Source of the DNA: Lacinutrix sp. Hel_I_90
GTDB taxonomy: Bacteria > Bacteroidota > Bacteroidia > Flavobacteriales > Flavobacteriaceae
DNA: 64,000 nt
Direction: 5' to 3'
NCBI RefSeq assembly: GCF_000934685.1
Contig: NZ_JYNQ01000001.1
Coordinates: 1,972,501-2,036,500, forward strand
The translations under genes were made by a program, and so were the position numbers. Below are positions 44,399-51,058 of this stretch, piece after piece (within the stretch, counting starts at the first letter, position 1; each line of letters starts with the position of its first letter). The notes beneath the pieces were generated by a model, which saw only the letters and a list, made by a program, of their open reading frames with translations, made no database searches and had not been told where the DNA came from.

Positions 44399-44905
44399 TT
44401 ATACGGTTAATTCGTTTTCTTCTTTAGCTTCTTTTGCTACTTTAAATGTCTCGCTTAAAACCAGAAAGAATAGGCCTAAACAAACAAGAAATAAATAGGG
44501 ACCCAAACCAAAATTAAGCTGTAGACGCTGTTTTAAAAACAAATGGAAGCCAAATGAGATAAGAGATCCTGAACAACCTGAAACCATTAACAAATTGCCG
44601 ATTTTTTTATAGTTGATAATCACAAAATCATCCAAGGGTTTCCGCTTTTGAAAAAAACGTAAGGTTTTTCTAAATAAATAGAAACTATAAATTGAAACAA
44701 ATAGAAGTAGAGCAATTAATAATACGAAAACTTTTAAATACCATGGTGTTATAATAACGCCTTGATTAAGAACATTAAATACTTTGAGTACCTCATCGTT
44801 GAAAAACATATATACTGAAATAAATAGTGTTAACGGAATGAGAGGAATGCATGTTACAATCCAGATAAAGTCTACTAGTGATTTTAATATAATGAGTTTT
44901 TTCAT
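44399..44905 (-). CDS. DUF2975 membrane protein (first copy)
   Basis: Inner-membrane protein of 168 residues with four hydrophobic segments. The ATG at 44905 (MKKLIILKSLVDFIW) is chosen over 44917. RKTLRFFQKRKPLDDFVIINYKKIGNLLMVSGC near 80-112 matches the conserved middle of the DUF2975 family. It is the first gene of the cassette and a diverged tandem copy of the next gene. A full promoter with overlapping inverted repeats lies 34 bases upstream. Confidence 0.82.
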   Translation of the reverse strand: MKKLIILKSLVDFIWIVTCIPLIPLTLFISVYMFFNDEVLKVFNVLNQGVIITPWYLKVFVLLIALLLFVSIYSFYLFRKTLRFFQKRKPLDDFVIINYKKIGNLLMVSGCSGSLISFGFHLFLKQRLQLNFGLGPYLFLVCLGLFFLVLSETFKVAKEAKEENELTV

Positions 44906-44925
44906 GTTTAAAGGCATTAAAATTA

Positions 44926-44942
44926 TTGTTTTACGATAACAA
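44926..44942. promoter_or_regulatory. Operator-like inverted repeat 1 at the DUF2975 promoter
   Basis: TTGTT-N7-AACAA (TTGTTTTACGATAACAA). It overlaps the end of the -7 box and the predicted start point. It has the same plan TTrTT-N7-AAyAA as the second repeat at 44954-44970. Confidence 0.45.
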
Positions 44943-44967
44943 ATATATAATAATTATTGATAAACAA
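44940..44967 (-). promoter_or_regulatory. Promoter of the DUF2975-HTH cassette, TTG-N17-TATATTTG
   Basis: On the minus strand TTG (44967-44965), 17 bases, then TATATTTG (44947-44940), a full match to both elements. It lies 34 bases before the ATG at 44905. Confidence 0.6.
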
Positions 44968-44970
44968 TAA
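44954..44970. promoter_or_regulatory. Operator-like inverted repeat 2 at the DUF2975 promoter
   Basis: TTATTG-N5-CAATAA (TTATTGATAAACAATAA). It covers the -33 TTG of the cassette promoter. Its centre is 28 bases from that of repeat 1. Confidence 0.45.
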
Positions 44971-45003
44971 CTATTTATTAAAAAAGAATAAAATTAATCT
45001 TTT

Positions 45004-45036
45004 AGACCTCACAGGTTTTCAAATCCTATGAGGTCT
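45004..45036. repeat. Large intergenic palindrome at the bioF 5' end
   Basis: AGACCTCACAGG and CCTATGAGGTCT pair over 12 bases with one mismatch around a 9-base loop. It contains an ATG at 45028 that would add eight residues to bioF, but that stretch is clearly palindrome sequence. Palindromes of the ACCTCACAGG type are common between genes in flavobacteria. Weaker relatives are at 24792 and 29698. Confidence 0.65.
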
Positions 45037-45039
45037 TTG

Positions 45040-45047
45040 TACCTTTG
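45040..45047 (+). promoter_or_regulatory. -7 box directly before bioF
   Basis: TACCTTTG, a full TAnnTTTG match, four bases before the GTG at 45052. No -33 TTG at N17-N19. Together with uvrC and recX it suggests a leaderless start. Confidence 0.4.
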
Positions 45048-45051
45048 GTTT

Positions 45052-46200
45052 GTGATACCTAAAAAACTTAAAGACAAGCTAAATCAACGTGAAGCAGAAA
45101 ACGCCTTACGTAAATTAGACGTACAAAATAAACTGGTGGATTTTGCATCTAACGATTATTTAGGTTTTTCTAAGAATGATGCTATTTTTAATGCTTCTCA
45201 CAACTATTTATTAGACAATAATATTGCAGAGAATGGCGCAACCGGTTCACGTTTACTTTCTGGCAATCATCAATTGTATAATACCGTAGAACAGCAACTT
45301 TGCGCCTTTCATACCAGTGAAGCAGCCCTGATTTTTAACTCTGGTTATGATGCAAATTTGGGATTTTTCTCTTCGGTACCGCAACGTGGGGATATTATTT
45401 TTTACGACGAATACATTCATGCCTCCATTCGAGATGGTATAAAAATGAGCAATGCTAAAGCGTATAAGTTTAAACATAACGATATAGCGGATTTAAAATC
45501 TAAATGTCAGACTGAACGCTCCCGAAATGTTGAGAGAAGTGCTAACGAAGCAGAGATTTACATCGTCACAGAATCTGTCTTCTCCATGGATGGCGATACA
45601 CCAAATCTAAAATTATTATTGCAATTATGCAAGGTAAATAACTACCATCTCATAGTTGACGAAGCACATGCCGTTGGTGTTTTTGGAACTCATGGTTCTG
45701 GATTAATTCAAACAGAAAAAACAGAGGCTTTCGCAAGAATTATAACCTTCGGCAAGGCATTAGGGGCTCATGGTGCGGCTATTTTAGGGAGCGACACATT
45801 AAAACAATATTTAGTGAATTTCTCACGCCCCTTTATTTACACAACAGGTTTGCCTCCACATGCCTTAGCAACCATACATCAGGCATATGAGACCCTTAAA
45901 AAGACTATAGAAATTGAAAAGCTCCATCAAAATATTTCGTTTTTTAAATCTGAAATTGAAAGACTTCAGCTTAAAAAAAAGTTTATAGAAAGCCATTCAG
46001 CCATTCAATGTTGTATTATACCAGGCAATGAAACGGTAAAAGCTATTGCAAAGCATTATCAAAATAAAGGCTTTGATGTCAAGGCCATTTTATCACCAAC
46101 GGTTCCAAAAGAAAAAGAACGTTTGCGTTTTTGCTTACATGCTTATAATACTAAAGACGAAATCTCTCAAGTTTTAAACTTACTCACTACCTTTGTTTAA
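45052..46200 (+). CDS. bioF: 8-amino-7-oxononanoate synthase
   Basis: PLP enzyme that condenses pimeloyl thioester and alanine, the first ring-building step of biotin synthesis. From the GTG at 45052 it has 382 residues, starting MIPKKLKDKLNQR. The ATG at 45028 lies within a palindrome and is rejected. NDYLGF is near 37, GATGSRLLSGNHQLYNTVE near 64, VTESVFSMDGDTPNL near 176, VDEAHAVGVFG near 200, and the PLP Lys in FGKALGAHG near 235. About nine extra residues (QTERSRNVERSANEA region, near 153-165) lie between HND and VTES compared with E. coli BioF; they look like translated repeat sequence. It is the first gene of the biotin run. Confidence 0.93.
   Translation: MIPKKLKDKLNQREAENALRKLDVQNKLVDFASNDYLGFSKNDAIFNASHNYLLDNNIAENGATGSRLLSGNHQLYNTVEQQLCAFHTSEAALIFNSGYDANLGFFSSVPQRGDIIFYDEYIHASIRDGIKMSNAKAYKFKHNDIADLKSKCQTERSRNVERSANEAEIYIVTESVFSMDGDTPNLKLLLQLCKVNNYHLIVDEAHAVGVFGTHGSGLIQTEKTEAFARIITFGKALGAHGAAILGSDTLKQYLVNFSRPFIYTTGLPPHALATIHQAYETLKKTIEIEKLHQNISFFKSEIERLQLKKKFIESHSAIQCCIIPGNETVKAIAKHYQNKGFDVKAILSPTVPKEKERLRFCLHAYNTKDEISQVLNLLTTFV
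45507..45545 (+). repeat. Apparent palindromic element read in frame inside bioF
   Basis: The bases beginning GTCAGACTGAACGC resemble the common flavobacterial intergenic palindrome (GTCAsACTGAGCGC type, from memory). CTGAAC and GTTGAG pair with one mismatch around 11 bases. It encodes the extra residues of bioF and keeps the frame open. Confidence 0.35.
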
Positions 46201-46214
46201 AATGATACCATCTC

Positions 46215-46592
46215 ATGATTGATAATTATACGATTTTAACGACGTTTCCCTATTCCTCTGAGGCGCAAATAACCAAATCTAAACTGGAAGCAGAAGGGAT
46301 TCGCGTCATGTTATTAGATGAAAAAACTATAGATTCCGACCCTCTAATTAGTCAAGCTATTGGAGGTGTTAAATTATTAGTTTATAATGATGATGCTGAA
46401 GCCGCTTTAAAAATATACAATAGAATCAGACTTTATGAAAAAGACAACGCTGGTGATGCTATTGTTTGCCCAAACTGCCAATCAACCAAAATATTAATAG
46501 CAGAACTCACGCGGAAAAACATTTTTTATATGCTCTTTCCTTTTTTTGAAAAAACAAAATTCCGCTGTAATGTTTGTAATACTATTTTTTAA
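46215..46592 (+). CDS. DUF2007 domain protein with C-terminal zinc ribbon
   Basis: Protein of 125 residues. The N-terminal 75 residues match DUF2007 (YTILTTFPYSSEAQITKSKLEAEGIRVMLLDE), a PII-like signal domain. The C-terminal part has CPNC near 89 and CNVC near 120, a treble-clef or ribbon zinc site, split by a hydrophobic stretch. It sits between bioF and bioD (14-base gap before it, none after), so it is in the biotin operon, but no biotin role is known. Confidence 0.82.
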   Translation: MIDNYTILTTFPYSSEAQITKSKLEAEGIRVMLLDEKTIDSDPLISQAIGGVKLLVYNDDAEAALKIYNRIRLYEKDNAGDAIVCPNCQSTKILIAELTRKNIFYMLFPFFEKTKFRCNVCNTIF

Positions 46593-47210
46593 ATGAATAC
46601 TTATTTTATAACAGGCATTTCGACTGAAGTTGGTAAAACTATCGCATCGGCTATTATTACTGAAGCTTTAGAAACCGATTATTGGAAACCCATTCAAGCA
46701 GGAGAACTTGATCATTGTGATACCAAAAAAGTAAAGCAATTGGTTTCTAACCCTAAATCACAATTTCACGACAATGCTTACGCATTAAAAACACCCATGA
46801 GTCCGCATGCCGCTGCAGAAATTGATGGTATCACTATCAATTTAAACAAAATAGCGGCGCCAAAAACAAAAAACCACTTAGTCATAGAAGGCGCTGGCGG
46901 ATTATTAGTGCCGTTAAATACTAAACAGACGATTATTGATATCATACAGCCTCATTATAAAGTTATCGTGGTTTCGCGACATTACTTAGGGAGCATTAAT
47001 CACACCTTATTAACCGTAAATTTGCTAAAACAAAAAGGCCTTGAAGTCGCTATTGTTTTTAGTGGCAATGCGCATAAAACCACAGAAGATATTATTAAAA
47101 AAATGACTAATGTGCCTGTTATTGGTCGCATTGAAGAGGAACCTTATTTTGATAAAAATGTTATTTTAGAGTATGCCGCTAAGTTCCGCTCAACTATAAA
47201 AAAGTTCTAA
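46593..47210 (+). CDS. bioD: Dethiobiotin synthetase
   Basis: ATP-dependent carboxylase that closes the ureido ring of dethiobiotin. It has 205 residues. The P-loop GISTEVGKT is at 8-16. KPIQAGELD near 32 binds the diamine substrate. VIEGAGGLLVPLN near 98 is conserved. It starts immediately after the stop of the DUF2007 gene. A 194-base gap with several stem-loops separates it from bioA. Confidence 0.95.
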   Translation: MNTYFITGISTEVGKTIASAIITEALETDYWKPIQAGELDHCDTKKVKQLVSNPKSQFHDNAYALKTPMSPHAAAEIDGITINLNKIAAPKTKNHLVIEGAGGLLVPLNTKQTIIDIIQPHYKVIVVSRHYLGSINHTLLTVNLLKQKGLEVAIVFSGNAHKTTEDIIKKMTNVPVIGRIEEEPYFDKNVILEYAAKFRSTIKKF

Positions 47211-47404
47211 GGGTTATTTTGAACCTGCAACAAGTTAAGCTATTTTTTAACTTGAAGAGCGCAAGCGCAGCTTGATAGAGGCTTTTTCCATTAAAAACTC
47301 TGAGTGGGTATTTTCCACGCTTCGCTAACTAAACTATTGTGAATTCGTGGCGACAAAAACTGAAGTTTAATTAATAAAATTTCCGTCCATGCGGAAATAA
47401 AGCT
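47211..47404. other. Stem-loop-rich gap between bioD and bioA
   Basis: It holds a perfect CAAGTTAA/TTAACTTG hairpin at 47231-47254, a GC-rich GAGCGCAAGCGC stretch near 47256, and an ATTTCCG/CGGAAAT hairpin at 47379-47398 that ends 6 bases before bioA. No reading frame is credible. Confidence 0.6.
47379..47398. repeat. REP-like hairpin directly before bioA
   Basis: ATTTCCG and CGGAAAT arms around TCCATG. The arm sequence matches the hairpin before radA (TTTCCG/CGGAAA). It could hide or set off the bioA start region in RNA. Confidence 0.55.
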
Positions 47405-48670
47405 ATGACAATAAAACAACGCGATCAAAAACACATCTGGCATCCCTTAACACAACACAAATTACATCCAGAAACTATGGCTATTGTAAAAGCCAAAGAC
47501 TGTATTTTGTTTGATGAAGACGGCAACCAATACATTGATGGTATTGCCTCATGGTACTCCAGTATGTATGGGCATTGTAACCCGTTTATCACCAATCGGG
47601 TTTATAAACAAATGCAAACTTTAGATCATGTGGTTTTCGCAGGTTTTACACACGAACCAGCTGTAAAACTCAGTGAAGAACTCATTAAAATTTTACCAGA
47701 AAATCAGGAAAAAATATTTTTTGGAGATAATGGCTCAACCAGTATAGAAATTGGCATTAAAATGGCCTTACAATATCATTTTAATACCGGTGAAAAACGC
47801 AATACCTTAATCGCTTTCGAAGACGGTTTTCATGGGGATACCTTTGGCGCAATGAGCGTGTCTGGGTTATCTGTTTATAATGGTCCTTTTGAAGATTTCT
47901 TTCTCGACGTTAAGCGTATTCCTACCCCAAATGGTAATAATCAAAGCCTAGTCTTAGAAACTTTAAAAGCTATCGTCAAAAACAATAAAGTAGCTGGCTT
48001 TGTTTATGAACCACTAGTTCAAGGCGCAGCTGCGATGAAAATGCATGATGCAGAGGGTTTAAATACTATTTTAAAATTTTGTAAAGCAAATAAGATTATT
48101 ACTGTTGCCGATGAAGTCATGACTGGTTTTGGTAAAACAGGACGCCATTTCGCTTCAGATTTTATGGAAACCAAACCAGATGTTATTTGTATGAGTAAAG
48201 CCTTAACTGCTGGATTAATGCCCATGTCCATTACCTCTTGTACTCAAGCCATTTACGATGCCTTTTATAGCGACGATATAGGCAAGGGCTTATTTCACTG
48301 CCATACTTATTCTGCCAACCCCTTGGCTTGCGCTGCGGCAATCGCAGGTTTAGAGTTATTACAATCGGATACCATTCAACAAAATATTAAACGTATTACA
48401 GAGAAACATAGGGTTTTTGGGGCCTATATTGAGACCCACTCAAAAGTAAAATCAATACGCCAAAAAGGCATTATTTTTGCCCTCGATTTAAATGTTGAAA
48501 TGGAACGCTATGGCGATTTACGTTACAAACTCTTTAATTTCTTTATGGAAAACGGTGTGTTTTTAAGACCACTTGGTGAAACGATTTACATTCAGGCACC
48601 CTATACCATTACAGAGGCGCAACTCGATAAAATCTATCAGGTTATTGAAGAAGTTCTAGAAATCGTCTAA
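47405..48670 (+). CDS. bioA: Adenosylmethionine-8-amino-7-oxononanoate aminotransferase
   Basis: PLP enzyme that turns KAPA into 7,8-diaminopelargonate, usually with SAM as amino donor. It has 421 residues. HIWHPLTQHKLHPE near 10-24 and SWYSSMYGHCNP near 48-60 are BioA signatures. The PLP Lys is in ICMSKALTAGLMPM near 264. FHCHTYSANPLACAAA near 297 is conserved. The 3' end overlaps the convergent Coa1-like gene by 15 bases. Confidence 0.96.
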   Translation: MTIKQRDQKHIWHPLTQHKLHPETMAIVKAKDCILFDEDGNQYIDGIASWYSSMYGHCNPFITNRVYKQMQTLDHVVFAGFTHEPAVKLSEELIKILPENQEKIFFGDNGSTSIEIGIKMALQYHFNTGEKRNTLIAFEDGFHGDTFGAMSVSGLSVYNGPFEDFFLDVKRIPTPNGNNQSLVLETLKAIVKNNKVAGFVYEPLVQGAAAMKMHDAEGLNTILKFCKANKIITVADEVMTGFGKTGRHFASDFMETKPDVICMSKALTAGLMPMSITSCTQAIYDAFYSDDIGKGLFHCHTYSANPLACAAAIAGLELLQSDTIQQNIKRITEKHRVFGAYIETHSKVKSIRQKGIIFALDLNVEMERYGDLRYKLFNFFMENGVFLRPLGETIYIQAPYTITEAQLDKIYQVIEEVLEIV

Positions 48671-49096
48671 ACCTTCTTCCGCTTCTAATTCCTGTAAATT
48701 TATGGTTTCTGTTTCACCATCGATTTTTACGTATAACAGATTATAGGTCCACGCATCGTTTATTTTTTCGGCAGCAACAACAATTACCCCTTCGCCCTTT
48801 GGGCCTTTTATTGGGATGCTTAATTCGGCAGTACTTGCCCCATTTACATGCTCATAACTTGTACTCCCCATGCCATTGGTCTCGATAGGTTCCCCTAAAA
48901 ATGAAATCACTTTTTCGTTTTCTGTGGCCATAGCAAAGGCATGACTATAAGGTTCAGAACCCGTGATGGCATCTGAAACTTTATAAACTAAGGCGCCTAC
49001 TATAACGACGACAATAACAATTAGCGTCAAACAGCCTCCGCCAAGTACCCAACCCCAATTTCTGCTAAACCAACTTCTTTCTTGTACAACTTCCAT
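48656..49096 (-). CDS. Coa1-family membrane-anchored protein
   Basis: Protein of 146 residues with one membrane segment (GGCLTLIVIVVVIVGALVYKV at about 19-40) and an exported or cytosolic beta domain similar to the cytochrome oxidase assembly factor Coa1 family. HAFAMATENEKVISFLGEPIE near 52 and TAELSIPIKGPKGEGVIVV near 85 are the family-like parts. The ATG at 49096 is used rather than 49126. It is convergent with bioA and overlaps its last 15 bases. No cytochrome oxidase gene is nearby; the role is unknown. Confidence 0.75.
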   Translation of the reverse strand: MEVVQERSWFSRNWGWVLGGGCLTLIVIVVVIVGALVYKVSDAITGSEPYSHAFAMATENEKVISFLGEPIETNGMGSTSYEHVNGASTAELSIPIKGPKGEGVIVVAAEKINDAWTYNLLYVKIDGETETINLQELEAEEGLDDF

Positions 49097-49207
49097 AATT
49101 ATTACATTTGTTACCAATAGGTCCACCCTAATGGAATCTTGTTACAATTTCAGCAAAATAATTCTGCTTTACAAGCATAAATCATATGATTTAAAAACCA
49201 TATCCAT

Positions 49208-49215
49208 TACTTTTG
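49208..49215 (+). promoter_or_regulatory. -7 promoter box of the ketosynthase gene
   Basis: TACTTTTG, a full TAnnTTTG match, 18 bases before the GTG at 49234. The last three bases form a TTG that looks like a start codon but lies in the promoter. Confidence 0.5.
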
Positions 49216-49233
49216 TCTTCAAATATTTTTTTT

Positions 49234-50388
49234 GTGCTTAAACCAATATATATTACGGCTATTTCTTCTATTTCTGCACTAGGAAACACCCCAGAACAGA
49301 TCTGGAAAAATTATAAGAGCGAAGGACATTTCATTTCTAAAAAAAACGGTCATTTGGTTTCCGAATTATCAAAAGACGCCAAAGCAGAGATTTTAAAACT
49401 TAAGGCTTCAGACACTAAATATAAAGCATTAGATGATTCAGTTTTATTCGGCATCTATTCAGCCAGAGAAGCCATTGAAAAAGCAGGTTGGAAACCGCAA
49501 GATAACTTCGGTATAAACATAGGATCTTCCCGAGGTGCAACACAACTATTTGAAAACTATCACGAAGATTTTTTAAACAACAAGACCGCAAAAACCTTGA
49601 GTTCTCCAACCACTACTTTAGGTAATATATCCTCTTGGATTGCTCACGATTTACAAACGCAAGGTCCAGAAATTTCACACTCCATCACCTGTTCAACTGC
49701 GCTTCACGCCATGCTTAACGGTGTCGCCTGGTTACAAGCTAGACTATGCGACAAATTTTTAGTTGGTGGTAGCGAAGCGCCTTTAACCCCTTTTACTATT
49801 GCGCAAATGCAAGCTTTAAAGATTTATGCTAAGCAAGCAGAGCAAAGTGAAGGCTCTCATTATCCCTGTCGTTCTTTAGATGGTAATAAAAAACAAAACA
49901 CCATGGTTTTAGGCGAAGGTGCAGCCATGGCATGCTTAGAATCTGAAGAAACACCAAACGCTCTAGCTAAAATTACAGGTATTGGTTATGCCACCGAAAT
50001 TTTGGAACACAATGTCTCTCTCTCTGCAAATGGAATTTGCTTTGTAAAATCTATGGCTATGGCATTAGGTGATTTAAATCCTAGTGAAATTGATGTCATT
50101 GTGACTCATACACCGGGCACCATTAAGGGCGATACTGCCGAAATTAATGCAATTAAAACAATTTTTTGTAACACTACCCCAAGTTTGACTACTAATAAGT
50201 GGAAGCTTGGGCATACCTTAGGCGCTTCTGGTATGTTAAGCATAGAAATGGCTATTTTAATGCTTCAAAAACAGGAATTTATTACTATTCCATATATTGA
50301 AACGCAACAACCAAAACAACTAAAAAACATCTTAGTCAATGCTGTAGGATTTGGAGGTAATGCTGTGAGTATTTTACTTTCAAAATAA
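49234..50388 (+). CDS. Beta-ketoacyl-ACP synthase family protein in the biotin locus
   Basis: FabF-type condensing enzyme of 384 residues, taken from the GTG at 49234 (MLKPIYITAISSISALG). The upstream TTG at 49213 lies inside the -7 box. The nucleophile Cys is in SHSITCSTALHAML near 152. The two active-site His residues are in VTHTPGTIKGDTAE near 291 and KWKLGHTLGASG near 330. VGFGGNAVSI near 372 closes the pocket. It lies between bioA and bioB, as in other Bacteroidota biotin loci, so a role in building the pimelate chain is a reasonable inference. It is not the housekeeping FabF. Confidence 0.88.
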   Translation: MLKPIYITAISSISALGNTPEQIWKNYKSEGHFISKKNGHLVSELSKDAKAEILKLKASDTKYKALDDSVLFGIYSAREAIEKAGWKPQDNFGINIGSSRGATQLFENYHEDFLNNKTAKTLSSPTTTLGNISSWIAHDLQTQGPEISHSITCSTALHAMLNGVAWLQARLCDKFLVGGSEAPLTPFTIAQMQALKIYAKQAEQSEGSHYPCRSLDGNKKQNTMVLGEGAAMACLESEETPNALAKITGIGYATEILEHNVSLSANGICFVKSMAMALGDLNPSEIDVIVTHTPGTIKGDTAEINAIKTIFCNTTPSLTTNKWKLGHTLGASGMLSIEMAILMLQKQEFITIPYIETQQPKQLKNILVNAVGFGGNAVSILLSK

Positions 50389-50434
50389 AATAATGAAGCT
50401 GTATATTTAAACAATAAATTTAAAACTTTTACTT

Positions 50435-51058
50435 ATGACTGAATGGTTTTCGGATTTAGATTCTTTTTCCCAATTCTTTTGGATTATTGCGGGTATTAGC
50501 TCATTAATATTCGTTTTTGTAATTATTACATCCTTTGCTGGTATTGAAGGTGCTGACGATTTTGATGACTTTGAAACCGATATTGGTATTGAATTTCAGT
50601 TTATAACATTTAAAAATCTTATTGGCTTTTTTACCATTTTTGGATGGATTGGTATTGCAGGAATCAACGCTGGTTTTTCTAAACCAGTAACGGTTATCAC
50701 CGCTTTTGGCTGTGGTTTACTAATGATGGCTATTATGGCCGCCATGTTTTACGCCATGAAAAAACTAACCGATAGCGGCACATTGAATTACAACAATGCC
50801 ATCAATGCTATTGGCGAAGTCTATTTAACCATTGGTGCCAACCGCTCAAGAATGGGTAAAGTGAGCGTTAGAGTGCAAGGCTCTTTAAGAGAATTAGAAG
50901 CGCTTACAGACGCATTAACCGACCTAAAGTCTGGAACACTCATACAAGTAATAGAGGTCACCAGTAACGGTATTTTGATAGTAAATGAAACTAAAAAACC
51001 TATAGAACCCATTAAAACAGAAACTTATGAACTACCTCCTAACACAACAAAGCTTTGA
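50435..51058 (+). CDS. NfeD-like membrane protein, flotillin partner
   Basis: Membrane protein of 207 residues. Three hydrophobic segments lie at about 13-35, 55-75 and 82-105. An OB-fold domain (GEVYLTIGANRSRMGKVSVRVQGS...GTLIQVIEVTSNGILIV) follows at about 127-190. This is the NfeD/YqiJ/YuaF plan. The flotillin gene starts 32 bases before this gene ends, so the two are coupled. The pair is thought to act in membrane microdomains. Confidence 0.85.
   Translation: MTEWFSDLDSFSQFFWIIAGISSLIFVFVIITSFAGIEGADDFDDFETDIGIEFQFITFKNLIGFFTIFGWIGIAGINAGFSKPVTVITAFGCGLLMMAIMAAMFYAMKKLTDSGTLNYNNAINAIGEVYLTIGANRSRMGKVSVRVQGSLRELEALTDALTDLKSGTLIQVIEVTSNGILIVNETKKPIEPIKTETYELPPNTTKL

Noticed and set aside
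45028-45051. ATG extension of bioF
   Set aside because: Lies within the right arm of a palindrome and the -7 box; the eight residues do not match the family.
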